Assembly (NCBI RefSeq): GCF_003966655.1
Contig: NZ_AP018795.1
Span: 1,498,501 to 1,562,500, forward strand
Direction: 5' to 3'
Source of the DNA: Acidithiobacillus ferridurans
GTDB taxonomy: Bacteria > Pseudomonadota > Gammaproteobacteria > Acidithiobacillales > Acidithiobacillaceae
Length of the DNA stretch: 64,000 bases
The notes beneath the pieces are model-generated. The model saw nothing but the letters and a program-made list of their open reading frames with translations, ran no database searches and had not been told where the DNA came from. Position 1 is the first letter of the stretch, and each line of letters opens with the position of its first letter. Both the position numbers and the translations under genes were made by a program. Positions 53,059-61,919 of this stretch are shown here, piece after piece.

Positions 53059-53991
53059 CTAAGCGCCTCGCTGGCGCATGAGGAGAATCCGCCGGTATTC
53101 CTCCGGGTCTTTGCATTGGGTGATGGTCCCGGGGCGGCGAAAGTGCACGGCATCCAGGCGCAGGAGCCAGAAGCGCAGGGCCGCTGCGCGCAGCAGTGGA
53201 AACCACAATGCTTCCTCGCCGGTCCGCGGAGGTCGGGTAGCCACATAGGCATCCCACAACGCCGTAACCAATGCCCGGTCGAAACGACCATCGGCTTCCG
53301 AGCACCAGGCATTGGCCACCACCGCCAGATCGTAAAGCCAGGCATCGTCCCCAGCATAGTAAAAATCGATGGTGCCGGAGATCTGGCCGTTTTCGAACAG
53401 GACATTATCGGGAAAAAGGTCCGCATGGACGACGCCACCGGGAAGATCCCTGCGATTCAGGGCGCTCTGATAGGCGATTTCATCCGCAATCACGGCGTTG
53501 TTTTCCGGGCTCAAGTGCGGCACCAGATATCTGGCCGTTTCCTGCCACCAGAGGAGTCCGGCGGGGTTTTGGTGCCGCTCCGGGAAGGCCTCTCCAGCCA
53601 GATGCATGCGCGCCAGCAAGGTGCCAAGCACACCGATTTCGGCAACAGAGGGTGCCCGCCCCACGATGGATGCGCCACTCAGACGCTGAACGATGGCCGC
53701 CGGTTTGCCGCATAACGTACTGAGACTGTTTCCTGCGGTGGTGTGCACCGGGCGTGGGCAGGGAATGCCGCGTAGGCTCAGCCATTCAGTAAGATCCAGG
53801 AAATAAGGGATTTTATTACGCGGCAGACGCTCGAATATTGTCAGGACAAAATGACCCTTTTCGGTGTCGAGGAAATAGTTGCTGTTCTCCACGCCGGCGG
53901 AGATGCCGATCAGCGCGCGGGCGCCGCCGAGGTCATAATCTCTGAGAAATTGCGCGAGTTCGGGTTCGCTGACATTGGTATAAACAGACAT
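53059..53991 (-). CDS. thrB: homoserine kinase (ThrB type II, APH-fold)
   Basis: 310 residues from Met 53991 (MSVYTNVSEPELAQFLRDYD). This is the aminoglycoside-phosphotransferase-like homoserine kinase, with GISAGVENSNYFLDTEKGHF near the N-terminus, Brenner motif VVHADLFPDNVLFENGQISG, and metal-binding TIDFYYAGDDAWLYDLAVVA. It phosphorylates homoserine in threonine synthesis. It follows a DUF2782 gene; DUF2782-thrB-polA adjacency recurs in beta/gammaproteobacteria, which supports the call. Confidence 0.93.
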   Translation of the reverse strand: MSVYTNVSEPELAQFLRDYDLGGARALIGISAGVENSNYFLDTEKGHFVLTIFERLPRNKIPYFLDLTEWLSLRGIPCPRPVHTTAGNSLSTLCGKPAAIVQRLSGASIVGRAPSVAEIGVLGTLLARMHLAGEAFPERHQNPAGLLWWQETARYLVPHLSPENNAVIADEIAYQSALNRRDLPGGVVHADLFPDNVLFENGQISGTIDFYYAGDDAWLYDLAVVANAWCSEADGRFDRALVTALWDAYVATRPPRTGEEALWFPLLRAAALRFWLLRLDAVHFRRPGTITQCKDPEEYRRILLMRQRGA

Positions 53992-54033
53992 AAACGGCAC
54001 TTTCGCTCAGAGATGGGAAGGAACGGGGCAGAA

Positions 54034-54369
54034 TTACCAGCGGAAAATTACCCAATGCGGCACACTCAGGTGTTCAGCCGCCGTCTGCGGCACTTCGGTG
54101 AAGCGGCCGGTGCCACCCTTGTCTTCCAGATAGTAGGGAGGGAACGGTTTGGGTGGGATGACCTTGACCATGTACACCTTGCCATTGACCTTATATTCCT
54201 CGATCCGGGAGCCTTTCGGCACCTTGATCTCGGCTTTGGGTCCGGTTTTGGCCTCGGGGGCCAGCGTCGGCAGATGCAGTTTTTGGAGATTGTCCGCCGC
54301 CCATGTGGAGAGGCTGGCGCCTAACGCAAAGCAGGTACCGACAACCAGCACGAAGATACGAATGGACAT
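54034..54369 (-). CDS. DUF2782-family exported protein
   Basis: 111 residues. A signal peptide to about residue 25 (FVLVVGTCFALGASLSTWAA), then IEEYKVNGKVYMVKVIPPKP and FPPYYLEDKGGTGRF: the DUF2782 core, a short periplasmic beta domain of unknown role usually next to thrB and polA. Confidence 0.85.
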   Translation of the reverse strand: MSIRIFVLVVGTCFALGASLSTWAADNLQKLHLPTLAPEAKTGPKAEIKVPKGSRIEEYKVNGKVYMVKVIPPKPFPPYYLEDKGGTGRFTEVPQTAAEHLSVPHWVIFRW

Positions 54370-54389
54370 GGTAATACTCCCTGGGGTCC

Positions 54390-55127
54390 TTAAAGGTTGA
54401 GAAGGGCCTCTGTCTCAGCGGCGGATGGTGCAAAGCCGCGTTTTTCATAGTGATTAAAAATGGCCGATACCACTTCGTCGGTGTCGTCGATCATGGTGAT
54501 GAGATCGAGATCTTCCTGTCTGATGGTGCCTGCCGCAAGCATGGAGCCCTGCCACCAGTCGATCAGCCCTTTCCAGAAGCTGGACTCCACCAGGATGATG
54601 GGCATTTTGCGGGTCTTGCCCGTCTGGACCAGGGTCAGGCACTCCGCCAGTTCGTCCAGGGTTCCGAAACCGCCCGGCATCACCACGTAGGCGACCGCAT
54701 ATTTTACGAACATGACCTTGCGTGAGTAGAAATGCTCGAAGGATATGGAGACATCCTGGTAAGGGTTGGTGTGTTGCTCATGGGGCAGTTCGATATTGAG
54801 CCCGATGCTGTAGCCCGTGCCGCGAAAGGCGCCCTTGTTGGCAGCTTCCATCACGCCGGGACCGCCGCCGCTGATGACAGAAAACCCGGCATTGGAGAGC
54901 TTCTCGGCAATTTCCTGGGCTTTCAGATACCAGGGATGTTCCGGCTCGATGCGGGCTGAACCGAAAATGCTGACGCAGGGTTCGACGTCGGCCAGCTTTT
55001 CGTAACCATGTACAAACTCAGCGATAATCTGAAAAATTTTCCAGGCTTCGCGGGTGAGGCGCCCCTCGCCCTTGTCGCGCAGTTTTTCCGCATCAAGATG
55101 TGCCCGCATCCGTCGTTCCAGTGTCAA
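54390..55127 (-). CDS. LOG-family nucleotide phosphoribohydrolase
   Basis: 245 residues. VSIFGSARIEPEHPWYLKAQ, ISGGGPGVMEAANKGAFRGT and the active-site signature VVMPGGFGTLDELAECLTLV (PGGxGTxxE) mark the LOG/YgdH-like (TIGR00730) family, often misnamed lysine decarboxylase. It hydrolyses nucleoside 5'-monophosphates to base and ribose-5-phosphate, as in cytokinin activation. It probably heads the operon with DUF2782 and thrB, divergent from polA by 51 bp. Confidence 0.92.
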   Translation of the reverse strand: MTLERRMRAHLDAEKLRDKGEGRLTREAWKIFQIIAEFVHGYEKLADVEPCVSIFGSARIEPEHPWYLKAQEIAEKLSNAGFSVISGGGPGVMEAANKGAFRGTGYSIGLNIELPHEQHTNPYQDVSISFEHFYSRKVMFVKYAVAYVVMPGGFGTLDELAECLTLVQTGKTRKMPIILVESSFWKGLIDWWQGSMLAAGTIRQEDLDLITMIDDTDEVVSAIFNHYEKRGFAPSAAETEALLNL

Positions 55128-55178
55128 TGGTGGTAGTTTTCCGTATTATGACGGAAATCCGCGGAGAAGTCCCAGACC

Positions 55179-57878
55179 ATGCCCCAAGATCCCCGTATCC
55201 TCGTCGATGCCTCCAGCTTCCTCTATCGTGCCTTTCACGCGCTGCCTGACTTGCGCGCCCCGGACAATCTTCCGACCGGGGCTATTTACGGCGTCGCCAA
55301 CATGCTCCGCCGCTTGCTGAAAGAGTATCCGAGTGACGAAATCATCGTCATATTCGACGCCCCCGGCGAGACGTTCCGGGACAGACTTTATCCTGAGTAT
55401 AAGGCACACCGGCCCGCCATGCCGGAGGAGCTACGAGTCCAGGTTCCGCTGCTGCACGACTGGATCAGGGCCACTGGCCTGCCGCTCGTGATCGAGCCCG
55501 ACGTGGAGGCGGATGACGTGATCGGCACCCTGGCCCGGGAGGCGGCGCCCAACCAGCAGGTGCTTATCGTCACCGGCGACAAGGATATGGCTCAATTGGT
55601 GAATTCGCGGGTGCGGCTTGTCGACACCATGAAAGGTATCGAAACGGATGTGGCCGGGGTTGAGGAGCGCTTTGGTGTACCGCCGGAGCGTATTGCCGAC
55701 CTGCTGGCGTTGATCGGCGACAAGGTGGACAACATCCCCGGCGTGCCCGGCGTCGGACCGAAAACGGCCGCCCGGTGGTTGACGCAATATGGCGATCTGG
55801 ACGGCGTGCTGGCCCACGCCGGCGACATCGGCGGCAAGGTGGGTGAGGCGCTGCGTGCCTCCGCACATTATCTGCCGTTGAGCCGCGATCTGGCGACCAT
55901 TCGCTGTGGTCTGACGCTGCCTGTCGCGACTTACGCCCGCCAGGCGGCAGACGTGGTCGCCCTGCGGGCGTTGGCGCAGCGCCTGGGTTTTCAGGCCTGG
56001 CTCAGGGACTTGCCGGCGGACGATGCGGGGAAAGCGCCGGAAACGCGGAGCAGTGACATAGATCGCGCCGCCTACCAGGCCATCACCAGTGCGGAAGCGC
56101 TGGATGCGCTGCTGCTTGCCCTGAAAGCGGCCGATGTGGTCGCTTTGGACACGGAAACCACGAGCCTCGATCCACTGCATGCCGATCTGGTGGGGATTTC
56201 CTGCGCCTGGCAGGCCGGTGGCGACTATCAGGCTGTCTACGTTCCCGTTGGCCACCGCGACGCTGGTCCGCAACTGGATCGACAGGCAGTCCTCACCGCC
56301 ATGCGCCCGTGGCTGGAAGACCCACAGGCCGCCAAGCTGGCCCAGAACGCTAAATACGATTGGCGGGTTTTCTGGCGACATGGCATCCACCCCGCCGGCC
56401 TGACCCGCGACACGTTGCTGGAGAGCTACGTCTTAAACAGCAGTCACAATGGTCACGATCTAGACACCCTCGCCGAGCGCTACTTGCAACATCAGAACAT
56501 CCGCTACGAAGAGGTGGTCGGCAAAGGCAAGTCAGCGCGTAGTTTTGCCGATGTGCCGGTAGCGGAGGCGTTGCCCTACGCGGCAGAGGATGCCGATGTC
56601 TGTCTGCGTGTGGACGCGCAGCTCTGGCCGCGGTTCGCCAGCGAGCCGGGCTTGCGGCGCGTGTTGATGGAAATAGAAATGCCGCTGGTGCTGGTGCTGG
56701 CGCGTATGGAAGAAGCGGGCGTCAAAATCGATCGTGCCCAGCTCGAAGTGCTGAGCACGGAACTGAGTAAAGACATGGCGGACTGTGAACAGAAGGCCTT
56801 TGTTCTGGCGGGGCAATCCTTCAACCTCAACTCCCCGAAGCAGATTCAGGAAATCCTCTTCGACAAGATGCGGTTGCCGGTACTCAAGAAAACCCCCGGC
56901 GGTCAGCCGTCGACCAATGAAGACGTGCTCGCCCAGCTCGCTGTTCATGCCGATCTGCCACGCCTGATTCTTGATTATCGTGGCATGGCCAAGCTCAAAA
57001 ACACCTATGCGGATGCGCTGCCGCAGATGATCAATCCCGACACCGGCCGGGTCCATACCCATTTTCAGCAGGCGGTCGCGGCCACCGGACGCCTTTCCTC
57101 CAACGATCCGAATCTGCAAAATATCCCGGTGCGTACCGAACAGGGTCGGCGTATCCGCCAGGCTTTTGTCGCCGAGGAGGGGCACTGGCTGCTGAGCGCC
57201 GATTACTCACAGATCGAACTGCGTATCCTGGCCCATCTCTCCGGGGATGCTCGCCTGTTGCAAGCCTTTGCGGAGGGCGAGGACATTCATGCGGTCACCG
57301 CCGCCGAGGTCTTTGATCTGGCCCCGGAAGATGTGGACAGTGCCGCACGTCGTGCCGCCAAGGCTATCAACTTCGGTCTGATTTACGGGCAGACGCCCTA
57401 TGGCCTCGCGCAACAGTTGGGCATTGATCAGACGGCCGCGCGACAGTACATGGACCGTTACTTTGAGCGCTATCTGGGTGTTCTCGAATATATGGAGCAG
57501 ACCCGTGCCCTGGCGAAAAAGCAGGGCTATGTAGAGACGCTCTTTGGCCGTCGCCTGTATGTACCGGAAATTCGCTCCAGCAACCCGGCCCGGCGTAATT
57601 ATGCCGAGCGTGCGGCCATTAACGCACCGATGCAGGGCACCGCGGCGGATCTCATCAAGATGGCGATGATTGCGGTGGATACCTGGTTGCAGGAACAGCC
57701 CGAGCGTGGTCGGATGATTCTCCAGGTACACGACGAACTGATTCTGGAGGTGCCGGAGGCCGGCCTGGAGGCTGCGAAGTCGGCACTAAAGGCGCGTATG
57801 GAGGGTGTAGCGGAACTGGCGGTGCCGCTCCTCGTGGGGTTGGGTATCGGCAAGCACTGGGATGAAGCGCACGGCTGA
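55179..57878 (+). CDS. polA: DNA polymerase I
   Basis: 899 residues with all three domains. 5'-3' exonuclease (1-280: LVDASSFLYRAFHALPDLRA, IFDAPGETFRDRLYPEYKAH, VTGDKDMAQLV, DKVDNIPGVPGVGPKTAARW). 3'-5' exonuclease with intact acidic residues (VVALDTETTSLDPLHADLVG, LAQNAKYDW, YAAEDADVCLRV). Polymerase (LLSADYSQIELRILAHLSGD, AAKAINFGLIYGQTPYGLAQ, MILQVHDELILEVPEAGLEA). It acts in Okazaki fragment processing and repair. It ends 2 bp before the convergent channel gene. Confidence 0.98.
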   Translation: MPQDPRILVDASSFLYRAFHALPDLRAPDNLPTGAIYGVANMLRRLLKEYPSDEIIVIFDAPGETFRDRLYPEYKAHRPAMPEELRVQVPLLHDWIRATGLPLVIEPDVEADDVIGTLAREAAPNQQVLIVTGDKDMAQLVNSRVRLVDTMKGIETDVAGVEERFGVPPERIADLLALIGDKVDNIPGVPGVGPKTAARWLTQYGDLDGVLAHAGDIGGKVGEALRASAHYLPLSRDLATIRCGLTLPVATYARQAADVVALRALAQRLGFQAWLRDLPADDAGKAPETRSSDIDRAAYQAITSAEALDALLLALKAADVVALDTETTSLDPLHADLVGISCAWQAGGDYQAVYVPVGHRDAGPQLDRQAVLTAMRPWLEDPQAAKLAQNAKYDWRVFWRHGIHPAGLTRDTLLESYVLNSSHNGHDLDTLAERYLQHQNIRYEEVVGKGKSARSFADVPVAEALPYAAEDADVCLRVDAQLWPRFASEPGLRRVLMEIEMPLVLVLARMEEAGVKIDRAQLEVLSTELSKDMADCEQKAFVLAGQSFNLNSPKQIQEILFDKMRLPVLKKTPGGQPSTNEDVLAQLAVHADLPRLILDYRGMAKLKNTYADALPQMINPDTGRVHTHFQQAVAATGRLSSNDPNLQNIPVRTEQGRRIRQAFVAEEGHWLLSADYSQIELRILAHLSGDARLLQAFAEGEDIHAVTAAEVFDLAPEDVDSAARRAAKAINFGLIYGQTPYGLAQQLGIDQTAARQYMDRYFERYLGVLEYMEQTRALAKKQGYVETLFGRRLYVPEIRSSNPARRNYAERAAINAPMQGTAADLIKMAMIAVDTWLQEQPERGRMILQVHDELILEVPEAGLEAAKSALKARMEGVAELAVPLLVGLGIGKHWDEAHG

Positions 57879-57880
57879 AC

Positions 57881-59143
57881 TCAGGCTTTCCCGGCAGTCT
57901 CCGTTCCGCTGCTGAAGCGGAACATCTTCATCACTGCATCGCTGTCCAGTTGTTCGCCATTGAGGGCCATGGCCAACAGTTCCCCGCCCAGCACCTGCGG
58001 GGCGATGATCATGTCCGGCTGCACCCGGCGGACGCGTCCCAGATTTTTGCTATCGTTGACGGCAGCTACGGTTTTGGCGGAGCCCTCCATTTCTTTGACC
58101 GCCAACACCACAAAGGCGTTTTCGGAGTCGTCGGCGCGTAGGGCAAGTACGGCCGCCGCCTGGTCGGCCCCGGCACTGCGCAGCACATCCGTGTCGCTGG
58201 AGTCGCCGATAATGAGATCTTCCGGCTGATAGATGGAGTCATCAGGCTGATGCCCCATAACCATTACCACGGGTAGATTGCGACTCTTGAGTTCGCGATA
58301 GCTGTTGCGCGCCAGCGGGGTGTCGCCCGCAATAATATAATGGCCTTTGCGGATCATGTGGCGCTTTTCTCCTTGCAGGGCGGATTGCAGGCGGTTGTTC
58401 ACTGCCGGAACGATAATGGCCGAAAGCGACGTGGCAAACACCGTTATCCCCAGCACGATTAAAGATACCACAAAAAGTCGCGCTTCGTTGCTGACCGGCA
58501 GGATATCGCCGTAGCCCACGGTAGCCATGGTGACCACCGAAAAATACAGTGCCGTAGACAGGCTATGAATCTGCGGTCTGAACCCGTTCCCCAGAATATA
58601 TGCGCCAAAGACGCCGTAGCTCATGACCATGATGGCGCCGACCAACGCAAACAGCGTGCCGGTGGCCAGACTGCTGCGGTTAAAACGGCCGCGAAATATC
58701 CAGAGGAAAAAGACCAGCGCGGCATTATAACAGAGCAGCACGGAAATCTGCTGAGGATGGCGGTAAATGCCAAAGGCGAGGATGGCCGTCGCCATGGTCA
58801 GGACGATAGCCCAGGCGAAACGGGAGCGGAAGACCAGGCCCAGGGACATGATCAGCAACACCACGCCCGCAGCACCCTGGGGAACGCCGCGAAAGGCATC
58901 CAGCACAAAGCTGTGCGAGACATCCGCCAGACTGTCGACGTAGCTCAGGCCCAGCAGATGCTCCAGCGCCGGGAGGATATTGAAGAGCCCGAGAAAACCT
59001 ACCGCCGCCGCGATGGGAAAATGCGGATACCAGTCCTCCAGGTGGAGGACGTTCGTCCAGTGCTGCCTGCGCGCGCGCCAGCGGGCACGCCGGTCTGGCC
59101 GCAAAACATGCCAGGGATGTTGTTCACTGAACTTTTTTGGCAC
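57881..59143 (-). CDS. voltage-gated-like potassium channel with RCK domain (Kch type)
   Basis: 420 residues. Several membrane helices lie between about 35 and 250, with the K+ selectivity filter in TMATVGYGDILPVSNEARLF. The cytosolic C-terminal RCK/TrkA-N domain begins HYIIAGDTPLARNSYRELKS and contains LIIGDSSDTDVLRSAGADQA, AVLALRADDSENAFVVLAVK and NLGRVRRVQPDMIIAPQVLG. The glycine pattern at the start of the RCK fold (GDTPLA) departs from the usual GxGxxG, so nucleotide binding may be altered. It probably helps set membrane potential. Confidence 0.88.
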   Translation of the reverse strand: MPKKFSEQHPWHVLRPDRRARWRARRQHWTNVLHLEDWYPHFPIAAAVGFLGLFNILPALEHLLGLSYVDSLADVSHSFVLDAFRGVPQGAAGVVLLIMSLGLVFRSRFAWAIVLTMATAILAFGIYRHPQQISVLLCYNAALVFFLWIFRGRFNRSSLATGTLFALVGAIMVMSYGVFGAYILGNGFRPQIHSLSTALYFSVVTMATVGYGDILPVSNEARLFVVSLIVLGITVFATSLSAIIVPAVNNRLQSALQGEKRHMIRKGHYIIAGDTPLARNSYRELKSRNLPVVMVMGHQPDDSIYQPEDLIIGDSSDTDVLRSAGADQAAAVLALRADDSENAFVVLAVKEMEGSAKTVAAVNDSKNLGRVRRVQPDMIIAPQVLGGELLAMALNGEQLDSDAVMKMFRFSSGTETAGKA

Positions 59144-59208
59144 GCGTCACTCCAACGCTGTAGATGACCCGTTGGTTGTCTGGGTCCGGTCTACCCTCCC
59201 TGACCGGA

Positions 59209-59895
59209 TCATGAGTTCTCCCCTCCCTTTGAGAACTCGCTATTAGCCCCGGCTTCGGCTGGGGTTTCTTTTTCTGAATCCGGTGTGAACCATCTTGCTA
59301 TACGTTCATGCAACTCATCGATACCCAACCCTGACTGGGCGGAAAATAGCTGCATATCGACCCCCTGCAATTCCGGAATCCGCCGCAAGCGGGCCATTTC
59401 CTGAATCGCCGCACCGCGGCTGAGTTTGTCTGCTTTGTTGAGCAAGACATGCACCGGTCTATTGCAGCCCTCCGCGAAGGCAATGAGGTCGGCATCATGG
59501 GCAGTATAGGGGTGGCGGATATCCATGACCAGGATCAATCCGCGCAAGCTGCCGCGCCGCCGTAGATATTGTTCCAGCAGTGGCCCCCAGGAGCGCCGCA
59601 GTGCCTCGGGGACCTTGGCGTACCCGTAGCCGGGCAGGTCCACGAGGCGTTGCCCCGGATCGAGATCGAAAATATTGATGGCCTGGGTACGGCCCGGGGT
59701 GCGGCTGACCCGCGCCAGTGCGCGGCGCTCGGTCAGCATATTGAGGGTGGATGACTTACCGACATTGGAACGGCCGGCAATGGCCACTTCGGCGCCATCA
59801 TCGGCGGGCAACTGGCTAGGCTGGGTCACACTCAGGCGATAGGCTGCCCGCCGTAGCGGCGCGAAACGAAAGGAATTGGGGTTGGTATGGTCCAT
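59209..59895 (-). CDS. engB: ribosome-biogenesis GTPase EngB (YsxC/YihA)
   Basis: 228 residues from ATG 59895; an in-frame codon at 59958 would add 21 residues outside the family core. G1 VAIAGRSNVGKSSTLNML, G2 region ARVSRTPGRTQAINIF, G3 LVDLPGYGYAKVP, G4 VLLNKADKLSRG, G5 FSAQSGLG. It is essential for large ribosomal subunit assembly in many bacteria. The C-terminal tail is acidic and low-complexity. Confidence 0.94.
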   Translation of the reverse strand: MDHTNPNSFRFAPLRRAAYRLSVTQPSQLPADDGAEVAIAGRSNVGKSSTLNMLTERRALARVSRTPGRTQAINIFDLDPGQRLVDLPGYGYAKVPEALRRSWGPLLEQYLRRRGSLRGLILVMDIRHPYTAHDADLIAFAEGCNRPVHVLLNKADKLSRGAAIQEMARLRRIPELQGVDMQLFSAQSGLGIDELHERIARWFTPDSEKETPAEAGANSEFSKGGENS

Positions 59896-60053
59896 GCCCA
59901 GAGCATAGTCGCCATGCGCCTTATCTGGCAATCGGAAGCCCAAATTTATGCCTGTCACCGCTTGGGTCTGGCCCGGTGCGGCCGTAAACGGCCCGATACG
60001 ATGGTAGCCGCCGGTGGCGCCTGACCATGTCCGGCGACGGACAGCGCCACCGG

Positions 60054-61283
60054 CTACGCGGTTTGGTCGTGGTCCTCCGCCCGGCTAAAAAACCGCTGGA
60101 AAAAGTATAGATAAGCGCCTTGCAGCGCCCCCGCAACCAAAAAAGGTGTTACCAGCATCTCTGCCTGAAAGAACATGGCGGTAATGGTCGGGCCGATAGA
60201 GCGCGGTGCCTGTACAGACAGGCTGTTCACCGTCGCGGCCAGACCACGTTGGCTTTTGCCCACCAGCCCCAGAAAGAGGGCCTGCCGTGAGCCTATGCTC
60301 CCCTGATTCAAAGCCGCACGGGCGATGAAGAGCAGCATCGCCACCCAGAAAAACGGTGCAAACGGCAGAGCCAGCAGCAGCGCCAGCCCGAGCAGACGCA
60401 TACGCAAAACCGTTCCGACCAGGCCAAAGCGCCGAATGAGGCGCAGACCGATCAGCGACATGACAGCGGCACTGACGAAGGCGAGGGCCATCGCGCCGCC
60501 AATCGCCGCGGGCCCTACCCCAAAGCGCAGGTGAAACCAGTACGCCATCAACGGTCCCACCATGCCAATTCCCAGGCCATTCAGCGCATTGATAGTGCCA
60601 AAAGTCAGCAACACCCGCCAGATGGGCTTGCGCACCTCCGGGGGGGCAGTCTGTATCTGCTCACTTTGCACTGCGGATGCCGTATCGACTGTCGATTCTT
60701 TTGCCGCACCCAAGAACAGCAGACAGATAAGCGAACCCAGCAAGACAACCAGGAAGAGCAGTCTGTAGGCCTCGGTACCCGGCAATACGCCCGCTAATAT
60801 GCCGGGTAAGGTTGCCAGCGTAGCGCCGGCGGCCATCCCCAGAAGCCCGATGCTGGTATTCAAATGGAACACCTGCCCCCATTGCCCGCGGGTTACACTC
60901 CGGGACATCCAGGATTGCTCCGCTGGTGCGAAGGGCCCTGCCCCGCCGTTGGCGCCGCGACCGAACCCGCCCAATACGGCTGCCAGAGTGAGCCAGACGG
61001 GCTGGGCGGTACTCAGCGCAATGGACGCCGCGATGAGTTGAACTGCCTCGTAGCCCAGCAGAAAGCCTTTGGCACCATATTGATCGCTCAGGGGGCCCAC
61101 CAGCAGTGTCGCCACAGCGCCGACCAGCAGGCTGGCCGAGTACAGGAGGCCGATAGTCAATGCCGACCAATGCAGGGCATGCAGATAGAGTGCAAAGTCG
61201 ACGACCAGCGCACCCTGCCCCACGCTGCGCGCAGCTCGTGCACCCATCAGCAGTCGCGCAGTACGGGGGACCCCTTTCAGCAA
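60054..61283 (-). CDS. major facilitator superfamily transporter
   Basis: 409 residues, about 12 membrane helices. The loop 2-3 motif ATLLVGPLSDQYGAKGFLLG (G-x-x-SD-x-x-G) is characteristic. FGRGANGGAGPFAPAEQSWM and LLAGALQGAYLYFFQRFFSR flank the ends. The substrate is unknown; the overall pattern resembles drug/multifunction efflux carriers. It lies 12 nt after panD, probably the same transcript. Confidence 0.88.
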   Translation of the reverse strand: MLKGVPRTARLLMGARAARSVGQGALVVDFALYLHALHWSALTIGLLYSASLLVGAVATLLVGPLSDQYGAKGFLLGYEAVQLIAASIALSTAQPVWLTLAAVLGGFGRGANGGAGPFAPAEQSWMSRSVTRGQWGQVFHLNTSIGLLGMAAGATLATLPGILAGVLPGTEAYRLLFLVVLLGSLICLLFLGAAKESTVDTASAVQSEQIQTAPPEVRKPIWRVLLTFGTINALNGLGIGMVGPLMAYWFHLRFGVGPAAIGGAMALAFVSAAVMSLIGLRLIRRFGLVGTVLRMRLLGLALLLALPFAPFFWVAMLLFIARAALNQGSIGSRQALFLGLVGKSQRGLAATVNSLSVQAPRSIGPTITAMFFQAEMLVTPFLVAGALQGAYLYFFQRFFSRAEDHDQTA

Positions 61284-61295
61284 GGGGGGTGTCGT

Positions 61296-61679
61296 TCAGG
61301 CAGGGGCGGAGTCAATGTGCTGATTGCGCGGTATGATGCGATTGTGCTCGTCTACATATACCAGTTGCGGCCGGAAACCGGCCACGGCATCTGCGGTGGC
61401 CTGCGCGTAGGCGGCGATGATCAGCACATCTCCCAGGGACACTCTGCGCGCCGCCGCACCATTGACCGAAATGATGCCCGACCCCGCTGACGCGCTGATC
61501 GCGTAGGTACTGAATCGGTCACCGTTATTCACATCGTAAATGTGTATCTGCTCATAAGGATGAATGCCCGCCGCAGCCAACAGGTCGCTGTCGATCGCAC
61601 AGGAACCCTCGTATTCCAGTTCGACAGCCGTGACCCGCACCCGATGCAGTTTGCCCTTCAGGAGGGTTAACAGAATCAT
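61296..61679 (-). CDS. panD: aspartate 1-decarboxylase PanD
   Basis: 127 residues. The self-cleavage site Gly25-Ser26 is in LEYEGSCAIDSDLLAAAGI, which generates the pyruvoyl cofactor. KLHRVRVT, YVDEHNRII and GDVLIIAAYAQ are family blocks. It makes beta-alanine for pantothenate/CoA. Its ATG overlaps the stop of a 39-codon upstream frame. The MFS gene follows after 12 nt. Confidence 0.96.
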   Translation of the reverse strand: MILLTLLKGKLHRVRVTAVELEYEGSCAIDSDLLAAAGIHPYEQIHIYDVNNGDRFSTYAISASAGSGIISVNGAAARRVSLGDVLIIAAYAQATADAVAGFRPQLVYVDEHNRIIPRNQHIDSAPA

Positions 61680-61795
61680 CGCCGACCCTCTTCCCGGGGC
61701 GGGCGGCTGGTCAGCCGGATTGCCCCCCGGGCGACAGACGCCAGGGCAGCCGGCATCCCTGCCTCAATCACCATTTTTCCCAGAAGGTTTAACAT
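61676..61795 (-). CDS. 39-residue ORF translationally coupled to panD
   Basis: ATG 61795 with GGGGAG nine bases upstream; the frame MLNLLGKMVIEAGMPAALAS continues VARGAIRLTSRPPREEGRR and its TGA shares ATGA with panD. The N-terminal half is an amphipathic or membrane-like helix and the tail is basic. No family is recognised. It may be a leader peptide that tunes panD translation, or a small protein in its own right. Confidence 0.4.
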   Translation of the reverse strand: MLNLLGKMVIEAGMPAALASVARGAIRLTSRPPREEGRR

Positions 61796-61919
61796 GACGC
61801 CATGCTCCCCATACAACGCGATCTGCGCAGTTTACTACCAGCATGGCCTGTGGGGGAACCTTCGCAGGTCTCGGGGTTCTATACTTGGAAAAACGTAAAA
61901 GATATCAGGATAACGGAAT

